Shown here: positions 17,624 to 25,943 of the stretch, piece by piece
Layout: the number at the start of each line of letters is the position of its first letter
Numbering within the stretch: position 1 is the stretch's first letter
Assembly (NCBI GenBank): GCA_903925075.1
Contig: CAIYDQ010000144.1
Coordinates: 1-64,000 of the forward strand
Length of the DNA: 64,000 bases
Source of the DNA: an uncultured Geobacter sp.
GTDB lineage: Bacteria; Desulfobacterota; Desulfuromonadia; Geobacterales; Geobacteraceae
Direction: 5' to 3'
Translations under genes and position numbers: made by a program
Notes under the pieces: model-generated
The model's database searches: none
Told to the model about the DNA's origin: nothing
The model's input: only the letters and a program-made list of their open reading frames with translations

Positions 17624-19774
17624 TCACCCCTCGCCGATGGGGAAGAGCAGCGAGAACACGCTCCCCTGGCCGTCCCCTTCCACCCAGACCGCCCCTTCGT
17701 GGACGTCCATGATGCCGCGCACGATGGATAGACCCAGCCCCGACCCCTTGGACATGAAGGCGGTGTCGCCGGAGGAGTGATGGGCGATGTCCCCCACCCC
17801 GTAGAACTTGTCGAAGATCCGCACCCGCTCGTCGGCCGGTATGCCGATGCCGGTGTCGCGCACCTGCAACAGGTAGTAACGCTTGGCCGCCGCCAGCCCG
17901 TGCGGAAACCCGTGATAGAACTGACGCACGGTCGGGGTGATCGCCTTGATCTCCGCGCGCTTCATCACCCGACCAGTCAGGAAGACCTCGCCGCCGTCCG
18001 GGGTGAACTTGATGCCGTTCTCCAGCAGGTTTCTGACCGCCATCACCACGAACGCCTCGTCCACCGGCACCGGGTCGGTGTCTCCGGCGATGCGCACCTG
18101 GATGCGCCGCTCGGACAACGGCAGCGTGAACAGCTCGTACGCCTCCTTGCACAGGAACATCAGGTTGCTGGCTTTCTTCTGGTGCAGCGGCCCCTGCGCC
18201 TCCAGGCGCGAGATGGAGAGCAGATCCTCCACGAGCCTGCGCAGTTGCACGGTTCCCTCGTACACCGAGACGAAAATGGTGCGCTGCTCGGGGGTCATCT
18301 CTATGTTCGAGTATTTGAGCAGGAACTCGACCCCGCCCAGGATGGAGGTGATCGGCGTCTTCAGCTCGTGGGAGGCGATGCCGATGAAGTTGTTCTTCAC
18401 CGTGTTCAGCCGCCCAAGTTCCAGGTTCGCCCGCTTCACCTGCTGCAGGTTCGCCTTCAACTCCTCCTTGCTGCGGTAAAGCTCCTCGGCCTTCTCCTTC
18501 ATCTTGTCGTAGAGGTTGTAGTTCTCGATCAGCACCGCGAGCTGCCCGGCGATGGAGGAGAGCAGGAAGATGTCGCGCACGTTGTAGCTGCGCTCGGCGC
18601 AGGTGCCGACGGTCATCACCCCGATCACCTCCGGCCCGATCTTGAGCGGCACCGAGCACCAGGAGCAAAGCCCCATCTCCACGGCCGCGCCCTGCGCCTT
18701 GGCGGGGAAGCGGTCGTCCGGCTTGTTCCCCACGAAGGGGCGGCCGGCGAGGGTCAGCGCCGCCCAGCCGGTGGTCCGGGCCAGCGACCCCATGGCCTTC
18801 TCGAAGGGGGGGGCGAGTCCCAGCGAGGCCTGCAACTTGAGCCGTCCGCGCTCGAACAGGTGGATCCAGGAAAATTCCATCTGCAGCATGTTGTGCAGTT
18901 GGAAGAGCAGATCCTTCATCATCTTTTCAGGCCCCTGGATGTACTGGAGCCCGAAGGCCACCGCGTACAGGGTGAGCAGCTCCCGGTCGCTGGTCCGCTT
19001 CTCCTCCTCGACCTCCCGGCGCTTGCTGACGTCCTTGATGATGAAGACGAACCCGGCCCGCTGCGTCCCTTCGCAGGCGATCGGGAAGCTCGCCACGTTG
19101 TACCACCCCTTGAGGTTGGGAAAGCTCAGGTCCTCTTCGACCTCGGATTGCATCCCTTCCAGGAAGCGCGCGGCCTTTTCCGTCGGCTGGTTGTAGCCGA
19201 ACAGCACCTCCTCTATCTTCCTCCCCTGGAGCGCCTCGTAGCCCCCCGGGAAATACTCCAGTGCCCGCCGGTTGCCGCGCGTGATCACCCGCTCCGCGTC
19301 GGTGACCAGGATCAGGTCGGCGACGGCGTCGGAGACCGCCTGCCATTCGACCTTGGCTCGATGCACCGCATCGTGGGCGCGCCGCTGGCTGCGGCGCTCC
19401 TCCGCCTCGCGCAGATCCCTCTCCACTACCGGCGCCAGCCGCGCCAGCTGCCCCTTCATCAGATAGTCGCTGGCCCCGGACCTCATCGCCGCCACCGCCA
19501 GCTCCTCGCTGATCTGCCCGGAAACCACCACGAAGGGGATGTCCAGGCCGGTTTCCTGCAACAGTTCCAGCGCCCCCGGCGCGCTGAAGCGGGGGAGGCG
19601 ATAGTCGCAAAGGATGATGTCCCACGGCTCGCCCTCCAGCGCCCGGCGCATCTCGGCGGCCTCTTCCACCCTCAGATGCTCGGGCTGGAAGCCGGCGCGC
19701 TCCAGCTCGCGCAGCATCAGCCGGCCGTCCTCCTCGCAATCCTCCACCAGCAACACCTTGAGATGTTTCAGCAT
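17624..19774 (-). CDS. hybrid sensor kinase: receiver-PAS-GAF-HisKA-HATPase
   Basis: The 716-residue cytoplasmic protein has a receiver domain (about residues 5-120, phospho-acceptor Asp57 in CDYRLPRF), a PAS domain (about 145-250), a GAF domain (about 265-420), a coiled coil (420-460), a HisKA domain with His469 in ASHELKTPITSILGG, and an ATPase domain with RNLLENGIKFTPDGG, DTGIGIP and GSGLGLSIV. It lies last in a run of four kinases, 14 bases after the previous one. An N-terminal receiver means it is probably phosphorylated by another kinase of the cassette. Inputs are unknown. Confidence 0.92.
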   Translation of the reverse strand: MLKHLKVLLVEDCEEDGRLMLRELERAGFQPEHLRVEEAAEMRRALEGEPWDIILCDYRLPRFSAPGALELLQETGLDIPFVVVSGQISEELAVAAMRSGASDYLMKGQLARLAPVVERDLREAEERRSQRRAHDAVHRAKVEWQAVSDAVADLILVTDAERVITRGNRRALEYFPGGYEALQGRKIEEVLFGYNQPTEKAARFLEGMQSEVEEDLSFPNLKGWYNVASFPIACEGTQRAGFVFIIKDVSKRREVEEEKRTSDRELLTLYAVAFGLQYIQGPEKMMKDLLFQLHNMLQMEFSWIHLFERGRLKLQASLGLAPPFEKAMGSLARTTGWAALTLAGRPFVGNKPDDRFPAKAQGAAVEMGLCSWCSVPLKIGPEVIGVMTVGTCAERSYNVRDIFLLSSIAGQLAVLIENYNLYDKMKEKAEELYRSKEELKANLQQVKRANLELGRLNTVKNNFIGIASHELKTPITSILGGVEFLLKYSNIEMTPEQRTIFVSVYEGTVQLRRLVEDLLSISRLEAQGPLHQKKASNLMFLCKEAYELFTLPLSERRIQVRIAGDTDPVPVDEAFVVMAVRNLLENGIKFTPDGGEVFLTGRVMKRAEIKAITPTVRQFYHGFPHGLAAAKRYYLLQVRDTGIGIPADERVRIFDKFYGVGDIAHHSSGDTAFMSKGSGLGLSIVRGIMDVHEGAVWVEGDGQGSVFSLLFPIGEG

Positions 19775-19788
19775 GAAACCGCCTTCCT

Positions 19789-20868
19789 CTACAGCGTGAA
19801 GTAGAAGGTGGCGCCGCGCCCGGGAGCGCTCTCCGCCCAGATCCTGCCGCCGTGGCGGCTGACGATGCGATGCGCGATGGCCAGCCCGACCCCGGTCCCC
19901 TCGAACTCGTCGGCCCGATGCAGCCGGTGAAAAATGGAGAACAGCTTTTCGGCATAGGCCATGTCGAAGCCGACGCCGTTGTCCCTGACGAAATAAAGGG
20001 TCTCGGCGTCGCTCTTCAGGACGCCGAACTCGATGCGCGCCTCCTCCTCTTTGCTGCTGAACTTCCAGGCGTTGCCGATCAGGATCTCCAGCAACTGCCT
20101 GGCGAGCCGGGGGTCCGCCTCGACGCTCACCCCCTCGGCCAGGACGAACTCCACCTGCCGCTGCGGCGCGGCGCGTTTGAGCTCCAGGGCGATCACCTGC
20201 GCCGCCACGCTCAGGCTCACCTGCTGCGGGCTCAGCTCGGAGCGGGTCACCCGGGAGAGCTGCTGGATCGCCTCGATCAGCTGCGACATCTTGCTCGCCG
20301 CCTGCGAGATGCGCGTCAGGTACTCCTGCGCCTGCTGGTCTAAAGTCTGCGCGTAGTCGTCCAAAAGCGCCTGGCTGAAACCGTTGATGTGGCGCAGCGG
20401 CGCCTGCAGGTCGTGGGAGATGGAGTAGCTGAAGGTCTCCAGCTCCCGCTGGGCCGCCTCCAACTGGCCGTTGCGCTCGGCGACCCGGCGTTCCAACTCC
20501 GCGTCGCGCTCAAGTTTCCGGCCCGCCGCGCTCTCTACCGAGATCAGCACCAGGTAGGCCGGGTTTCCCTGAAAATCGCAGCTATGCCAGGTGGTTTCCA
20601 GCTCCGCCGCCGAACCGTCCCGTTTCAGGTGGCTCCCGGTGCAGGTCAGATCATCGGCGCTCCCGGCGGCTCCGTTGAGCCGCTCCCCCTGCGCCAGCAG
20701 ATGCCTCAGGCACAGTTCCAGAAATTCGTTGCGCCGGTAGCCGTAGAGCCGCAGGGCCGCCTCGTTCACCTCCAGCATCCTGCCGGTCTCCCGGTGGCAG
20801 ACCCACATCGGCTGAGGGTTGCCAAGGAACAACTCGCGGTAGCTGGTCTCGCTTTCTTGCAGTGTCAC
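19789..20868 (-). CDS. PAS-domain sensor histidine kinase
   Basis: The 359-residue protein has an N-terminal PAS domain (about residues 5-115; PQPMWVCHRETGRMLEVNEA), a short coiled coil, a HisKA domain with His152 in SYSISHDLQAPLRHINGF (the phytochrome-like HKs often carry this form) and an ATPase domain with NAWKFSS, DNGVGFDM and GTGVGLAIAHRIV. No membrane segment is visible. It sits third in the four-kinase array. Confidence 0.92.
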   Translation of the reverse strand: MTLQESETSYRELFLGNPQPMWVCHRETGRMLEVNEAALRLYGYRRNEFLELCLRHLLAQGERLNGAAGSADDLTCTGSHLKRDGSAAELETTWHSCDFQGNPAYLVLISVESAAGRKLERDAELERRVAERNGQLEAAQRELETFSYSISHDLQAPLRHINGFSQALLDDYAQTLDQQAQEYLTRISQAASKMSQLIEAIQQLSRVTRSELSPQQVSLSVAAQVIALELKRAAPQRQVEFVLAEGVSVEADPRLARQLLEILIGNAWKFSSKEEEARIEFGVLKSDAETLYFVRDNGVGFDMAYAEKLFSIFHRLHRADEFEGTGVGLAIAHRIVSRHGGRIWAESAPGRGATFYFTL

Positions 20869-20962
20869 TTGGCCCCCCCGTGCATCGGATTGATTTTTTC
20901 CCCGGCTGCGGGCTAGAGTAAAGCATGTTAATTCTTAACTCAACCCTAATCTGCATCCCGAC

Positions 20963-22504
20963 CTAATCCGCGTCTTCCTCGTCCTGCGGCTGGGCGGGGA
21001 GCAGGAGGGTGAACACGCTCCCCCGATCGAGCACGCTCGCGGCCCAGATGTAGCCGCAGTGGGCATCCACCGCCTTGCGGCAAAAGGCGAGCCCCAGCCC
21101 GGTCCCCCGGGTCTTGCCCAGGCGCCGGTTTCTCGCCTGCACGAAACGGTCGAAGATCGAGCCTAGCGACTCCTGCGGAATGCCCACCCCGGTGTCGCGC
21201 ACCGCGATCCTGACGAAGCTCCCCTCCCTCGGCAGCTCCCGCGCCTGATAGCTCTGCTCCGGGATCTGCGGCGTCACCTCGCCGACCTCCGTCACCAGGT
21301 CGACGGTGACCTCGATCTCGCCCCCCTCGGGGGTGAACTTCACCGCGTTGGAGAGGAGATTGCCCAGGATGCGGCTGAAGGAACTGCGGTCCACCGAGAC
21401 CCCGGGGAGCCCTTCCTGAAAGGTGCAGTACAGCTTCAGATCGCCGCGCTTGGCCAGGGTCTGGAACTTGCCGACGCTGCGGGCGACCAGCCCCGCCGGG
21501 TCCTCCTCCTTGAAGTGCAGCCGCATCTTGCCCGCCTCGAACTTGTGGATCCCCAGCAGGGTGTCGATCATCTCCACCATCTCTTCGCAGCTCTCGATGG
21601 CCGCGTCCAGATATTCGCGCTGCTCCTCGTTCACCGGCCCGAGCCTCGCCTCGCGCACCAGGTCGATGGAGCCGACCACGGCGGTGATCGGCGACTTCAA
21701 GTCGTGGGAGAGCATGCTGACGAAATCCTCCTTCTCCTGCTCCAGCTCCTTCAGCTTGGAGATGTCCCGGATGATCTCGACGCTCCCCACCAGCTCCCCC
21801 TGGCCGTTTCTGAGCGGCGCGGCGCTTGAGAGCACCGGGATGTCCCGGCTGCCGGCCAGCATGGTGTAGCCCACGTCCAGGCTGGGCTCGCCGGTCCTGA
21901 GCACCTTCCTGCTGGGGAGTTCCCCCCCCGGCACCTCGGCATGCAGCGCCTGCTCCAGGGTCTCGCCGATCAGCTCGCCCCCCTCCGGGCGGAGCACCGT
22001 GACCGCGTGGCGGCTGGCGGTGACGATGCGTCCCTCCATGTCCACCGCCAGGAGCAGGTCGGCCATCCCGTGCAGCACGGCCTCCATCTTGCGCCGTTCC
22101 TCGTCCAACTGGCGCGAGAGTTTGTCGTTCTCCTTGCGGGTCTTGTCGATGTCGATGGCGCGCGCCACTTTTTGCAGCATGTCGTCGGTGGAAAACGGCT
22201 TGGAGATGTAATCGAGCGCCCCCTTCTTCATGGCGTCCACGGCGATGTCCTCGGAGCCGTGGGCGGTCATCATCACCACCGGCGTCTCGGCGCCGCGGAT
22301 CCGGCTCAGCACCTCCAGCCCGTCCATGCGCGGCATCTTGATGTCGAGCAGGATCAGGGCGAACGCCTCCCGGCGGATGATCTCCAGCGCCTCCACGCCG
22401 TCCTGCGCCCGCACCGTCCGGTAGCCGGCGTCCTCCAGTTGCAGCTTGAGGATCAAGGCGATATCCGGCTCGTCGTCCACTATCAGAATCCTATCCTTTT
22501 CCAT
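20963..22504 (-). CDS. receiver-PAS-histidine kinase hybrid
   Basis: The 513-residue protein has a receiver domain at residues 1-120 (acceptor Asp54 in LILLDIKMPRMDG), a helical linker, a PAS domain (about 140-250), HisKA with His267 in SMLSHDLKSPITAVVGS and a complete ATPase domain (NLLSNAVKFTPEGG, DTGVGIPQ, GTGLGLAFC). Its start overlaps the end of the membrane kinase gene upstream by 14 bases, so the two are translationally linked. Transfer from the membrane kinase to this receiver is a reasonable guess. Confidence 0.93.
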   Translation of the reverse strand: MEKDRILIVDDEPDIALILKLQLEDAGYRTVRAQDGVEALEIIRREAFALILLDIKMPRMDGLEVLSRIRGAETPVVMMTAHGSEDIAVDAMKKGALDYISKPFSTDDMLQKVARAIDIDKTRKENDKLSRQLDEERRKMEAVLHGMADLLLAVDMEGRIVTASRHAVTVLRPEGGELIGETLEQALHAEVPGGELPSRKVLRTGEPSLDVGYTMLAGSRDIPVLSSAAPLRNGQGELVGSVEIIRDISKLKELEQEKEDFVSMLSHDLKSPITAVVGSIDLVREARLGPVNEEQREYLDAAIESCEEMVEMIDTLLGIHKFEAGKMRLHFKEEDPAGLVARSVGKFQTLAKRGDLKLYCTFQEGLPGVSVDRSSFSRILGNLLSNAVKFTPEGGEIEVTVDLVTEVGEVTPQIPEQSYQARELPREGSFVRIAVRDTGVGIPQESLGSIFDRFVQARNRRLGKTRGTGLGLAFCRKAVDAHCGYIWAASVLDRGSVFTLLLPAQPQDEEDAD

Positions 22505-24761
22505 CTCCCTCCCCTATGACCGGCACCGTGAAACAAAAGGTATTGCCCGGTTCCTTGGCCGCCGTATAAAAAATCTGCCCGTGATGGCGCTCGACGATTT
22601 CCTTGCAAATCGCCAGACCCAGCCCGGAGCCCGACTGGCCGTCGCTCCCCTGCAACTGCTGGAACTTTTTGAAAAGCTTGTCGCGATCCGACCACTGAAT
22701 CACGTTGCCCCGGTCCGACACCGAAACCACCAGGTAATTCCCCTCCTGCTTGGCATTCACCATCACCACCTTTCCCTCCGGGGAAAACTTGATGGCGTTG
22801 GAGAGCAGGTTGGTCATCACCTGGATCAGCCGGTCGCTGTCCCCGTAGACCTGCGGCAACTGCTGGGGGATGCTGTTGATGATGGTGATCCCCCTGCCGA
22901 TGGCGTAGCTGTTGATCTCCTCGACCGCGTAGACGGTGATCTCCCCGATGCAGGTCGGCTTGAACTTGAAGGCCATGCCGCCCGATTCGATCCGGGAGAT
23001 GTCCAGGATCTCGGTGATCAGCCTGATCAGCCTCTGGGTGTTGCGATAGCAGACCGTCAACAGTTGCCGCTCGGTGTCGGTCAGCCACTTGCCCCGGTTG
23101 AGCAGCAGCTGCAAGGAGCCCTTCATGGAGGTGAGCGGGGTCTTCAATTCGTGGGAGACGGTGGAGATGAACTCGGTCTTCATCCGATCCACCTGTTCCT
23201 CGGCGGTGACGTCCCTGATGGAGAGCACGATGCCGGCGAAGCTCCCCGACTCCTCGGCCAGCGCGGCCAGGTTCACCTGCAGGCGCTTCCCCTTCAGGTC
23301 CAGCGCCTCCTTGCCGGCGGCGCTTCCCCCCGACGCCGTCAGCTCCCCGATCCGCGCCGAGAGCGCTTCGAAGCCGCCCAACTCGCAGATCCGCTCGATC
23401 GGCTGGTCGATCACCCGGTGCGGCACCAGCTCGAACATCCGCTGCGCCGCCGGGTTGAAGAGCACCACCCGGTTGTCGCGGTCGGTGACCACCACCCCCT
23501 CGGCCATGCTGGTCAAGACCGCTTCCAGCCTCCCCATCTCCATGCTGAGGTCGCGGGTGCGCTGCTCCACCATCTGCTCCAGCTGCCCGTTCAACTCCTC
23601 CAGATCGAGGGTCTTGCGGGTGATGACGCTGTCGCGCTCTTCGAGAGCCCGCGCCATCTTGTTGAAGGACGCGGCCAGCGCTCCCACCTCGTCGCTGTGG
23701 CCGTCCTCCACCCGCTGATACAGGTCCCCCTGCTCGATCTTGCGGGCGCCGGCGGCCAATTGGCGCAGCGGCCCGGTCAGCTGGCGCGAGGCCACGAAGG
23801 CCAGGGCGAAGGAGCAGAGCACGCCGACCAGGGCGGAGGCCAGCAAGTTGTCCCAGTTTTCCCGGCGGATCTTCCGGAAGCGCTCGGTCGACACGGCCAC
23901 CGAGAGCGCACCGACGAACTCCCCCCTGCCGTTGAAGATCGGGTCGATGGCGGTCTCGAAGCCGCGGCCGCCTACTTTCGCCTCCCCCCGGTACACCTCG
24001 CCCCGCTCCAGCGAGTCGAGCACCTTGCGGGGGAGCAGCGAGGCGTCGGCGAGACTCCCGGCGCTGCTGGAGGCGATCATCTGACCGCGCTGGCTGATGG
24101 TCACCTCCACGTCGGAGCCGACCACCTCTTTCAACTTGGCTGGGAGCCCTGGACGTCGATTGAGGACGTCACCGGCGACGATGCAGCCGAGCACGCCCCC
24201 TTCCTGGTCGAACACCGGCATGACCACCATAATCACCAGCGCGTCCTCCTTCCCCTGCCGCTCGCCGCAGTAACCCTGCGCGCCGCATGCGCACAGCAGT
24301 TGGGAAGGGAGCAACTCGGTGGAGAGCATCACCCGTTTGCCGGCCAGCGCCTGATCCGCCACCTGCAGCTCCAGCGGCGTGCCGGCGCCGGCGCCGTCCA
24401 GGCGGGCCAGCACCCGCTTGTCGGCGTCCAGCACCGCCAGGAACTCCAGGGAGGGGAGCACGGCATGCCAGCGGCGGAGCCTCTCGGTGAGCTTGGCGCC
24501 GTCTCGCTGCAGCATCTGCCGACGCAACGCGTTGGACAAGGCGACCTGCTTCAGCGAAAACTTGACGATCTCCGCGCCGTCGAAGAACTGGCTGCGGGCA
24601 AACTTCAGATTGGCGTCCAGGTCGCGGTCGATCTCGGTGCGCAGCGAGGAATTGAGGGTCTTCTGGGTGGAGTAGAGCAGCAGGGAATAGGAGACGAGCA
24701 GTATGGCAAGTATGGACAGGAGCAGTTTGCTGCGTATGCCAAAGCGAGGTTGCATGGCCAT
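22491..24761 (-). CDS. membrane sensor histidine kinase with Cache-like input, HAMP and PAS
   Basis: The 756-residue protein has a first membrane helix (residues about 12-31), a periplasmic domain to about 300 that looks Cache-like and contains a cysteine cluster LLCACGAQGYCGE (157-166), a second helix (about 307-325), HAMP (326-380), PAS (about 412-520), HisKA with His537 in STVSHELKTPLTSMKG, and an ATPase domain. Its G1 box reads SDRGNVIQW instead of DxGxG, while the N box (NLLSNAIKFSPEGK) and G2 box (GSGLGLAIC) are normal. It opens the kinase array and is the only member that can sense outside the cytoplasm. Confidence 0.92.
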   Translation of the reverse strand: MAMQPRFGIRSKLLLSILAILLVSYSLLLYSTQKTLNSSLRTEIDRDLDANLKFARSQFFDGAEIVKFSLKQVALSNALRRQMLQRDGAKLTERLRRWHAVLPSLEFLAVLDADKRVLARLDGAGAGTPLELQVADQALAGKRVMLSTELLPSQLLCACGAQGYCGERQGKEDALVIMVVMPVFDQEGGVLGCIVAGDVLNRRPGLPAKLKEVVGSDVEVTISQRGQMIASSSAGSLADASLLPRKVLDSLERGEVYRGEAKVGGRGFETAIDPIFNGRGEFVGALSVAVSTERFRKIRRENWDNLLASALVGVLCSFALAFVASRQLTGPLRQLAAGARKIEQGDLYQRVEDGHSDEVGALAASFNKMARALEERDSVITRKTLDLEELNGQLEQMVEQRTRDLSMEMGRLEAVLTSMAEGVVVTDRDNRVVLFNPAAQRMFELVPHRVIDQPIERICELGGFEALSARIGELTASGGSAAGKEALDLKGKRLQVNLAALAEESGSFAGIVLSIRDVTAEEQVDRMKTEFISTVSHELKTPLTSMKGSLQLLLNRGKWLTDTERQLLTVCYRNTQRLIRLITEILDISRIESGGMAFKFKPTCIGEITVYAVEEINSYAIGRGITIINSIPQQLPQVYGDSDRLIQVMTNLLSNAIKFSPEGKVVMVNAKQEGNYLVVSVSDRGNVIQWSDRDKLFKKFQQLQGSDGQSGSGLGLAICKEIVERHHGQIFYTAAKEPGNTFCFTVPVIGEGDGKG

Positions 24762-24851
24762 CCTTTTTAAACAGCTTCGGATCGTGAGCGCCTCAAGGAG
24801 CGCCCGTAATCGAGTCCTTCACCCGGCCTCGATCTCGATCTTACCTCCGCC

Positions 24852-25853
24852 TCACTCAGCTTTGAGGTTGCGGGTCATGAGCTCCAGCACTGCTTCGCGG
24901 GCCGGCTTGTCATGATAGAGCAGTTGATGCATCTTCTCGATGATCGGCATCTCCACGCCCAGCTTTTGGGCGAGGTTGAAGGTCGATTTGGTGGTTTGTA
25001 CCCCTTCGGCGACCATGCGCATCTCGCCCAGTATCTCGGCGAGCTGCCTCCCCTGGCCAATCTGCATGCCGACGCTGCGGTTGCGGGAGAGGTCGCCGGT
25101 GCAGGTCAGCACCAGGTCGCCCATGCCGGCCAGACCGGCGAAGGTCGAGGCCTGCGCGCCCATCGCCGCCCCCAGGCGCGTCATCTCGGCCAGGCCCCGG
25201 GTGATCAGCGCCGCCCGGGTGTTGCAGCCAAAGCCCAGGCCGTCCGAGATGCCGGCGGCGATGGCGATCACGTTCTTGATCGCGCCCCCCAGTTCCACTC
25301 CCACCACGTCGTCGTTGCGGTAAACGCGGAACAGGTTGCTGGTGAAAGCCGCCTGCACCCGGACCGCGACCTGTTGCGACTCGGAGGCGACCGCGACCGC
25401 AGTCGGCATTTCCAAAGCCACCTCGCGCGCGAAGCTCGGGCCCGAGAGGGCGGCGAAGCTGGCGCCCAGTTCCGGCGGGAGGATCTCCTGATAGATCTGC
25501 GACACCATGGCCAGCGTATCGACCTCGATCCCCTTGGAGGCGCTGACGATGGTCACTCCGGCGGGGAGGAAGGGGAGGGAGTTGGTCATCACGCGGCGCA
25601 CCAACTGCGAGGGGACCACGCACAGCACCATGCTGCAGCCGGCGTAGGCCTCCTCCAGGTCGTTGGTGAAGGCGAGACGCGGGTCGAGCGCGATGCCGGG
25701 GAGGAACAGGGAGTTTTCCCTGCTGGCGCGCATCTCCAGCACGAGCTCCGGCTCGTAGGCCCAAAGGGTCACCGCGTGTCCCTTCTTGGCCAAAAGGTCC
25801 GCGAGCGTCGTTCCCCAGCTACCGGCGCCGATAACGGCTATTTTTTCAAGCAT
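24852..25853 (-). CDS. gpsA: glycerol-3-phosphate dehydrogenase [NAD(P)+]
   Basis: The 333-residue protein opens with the dinucleotide motif AVIGAGSWGTTLADLLAKKG and carries the catalytic region ELGGAIKNVIAIAAGISDGL, with lysine 193-ish, plus GLAGMGDLVLTCTGDLSRN. It reduces dihydroxyacetone phosphate to sn-glycerol 3-phosphate for phospholipid synthesis in the cytoplasm. Length is standard. It follows the HEAT-like gene by about 90 bases on the minus strand and precedes the kinase cassette. Confidence 0.96.
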   Translation of the reverse strand: MLEKIAVIGAGSWGTTLADLLAKKGHAVTLWAYEPELVLEMRASRENSLFLPGIALDPRLAFTNDLEEAYAGCSMVLCVVPSQLVRRVMTNSLPFLPAGVTIVSASKGIEVDTLAMVSQIYQEILPPELGASFAALSGPSFAREVALEMPTAVAVASESQQVAVRVQAAFTSNLFRVYRNDDVVGVELGGAIKNVIAIAAGISDGLGFGCNTRAALITRGLAEMTRLGAAMGAQASTFAGLAGMGDLVLTCTGDLSRNRSVGMQIGQGRQLAEILGEMRMVAEGVQTTKSTFNLAQKLGVEMPIIEKMHQLLYHDKPAREAVLELMTRNLKAE

Positions 25854-25887
25854 GTGAACTCTCCGGTTGTGGCGAGGTTTTTTCGCT

Positions 25888-25936
25888 TTCAGACCAGTCG
25901 GACTGGTCGGAGCGGTCCGACCGGTCTGAAAGCGCC
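25888..25936. repeat. palindrome between the HEAT-like gene and gpsA
   Basis: The sequence CGCTTTCAGACCAGTCGGAC is mirrored by GTCCGACCGGTCTGAAAGCG around a short GGTCGGAGC centre. It fills the gap upstream of gpsA. It may be a terminator-like structure or a small dispersed palindrome; no T-run is adjacent on the minus strand. Confidence 0.6.
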
Positions 25937-25943
25937 GAGGCCC

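Noticed and set aside
17777-19804. 675-residue plus-strand open frame opposite the hybrid kinase
   Set aside because: Composition is typical of the complement of a GC-rich gene, and the minus-strand kinase domains are complete.
22446-24770. 774-residue plus-strand open frame opposite the membrane kinase
   Set aside because: Antisense shadow of a fully supported gene.
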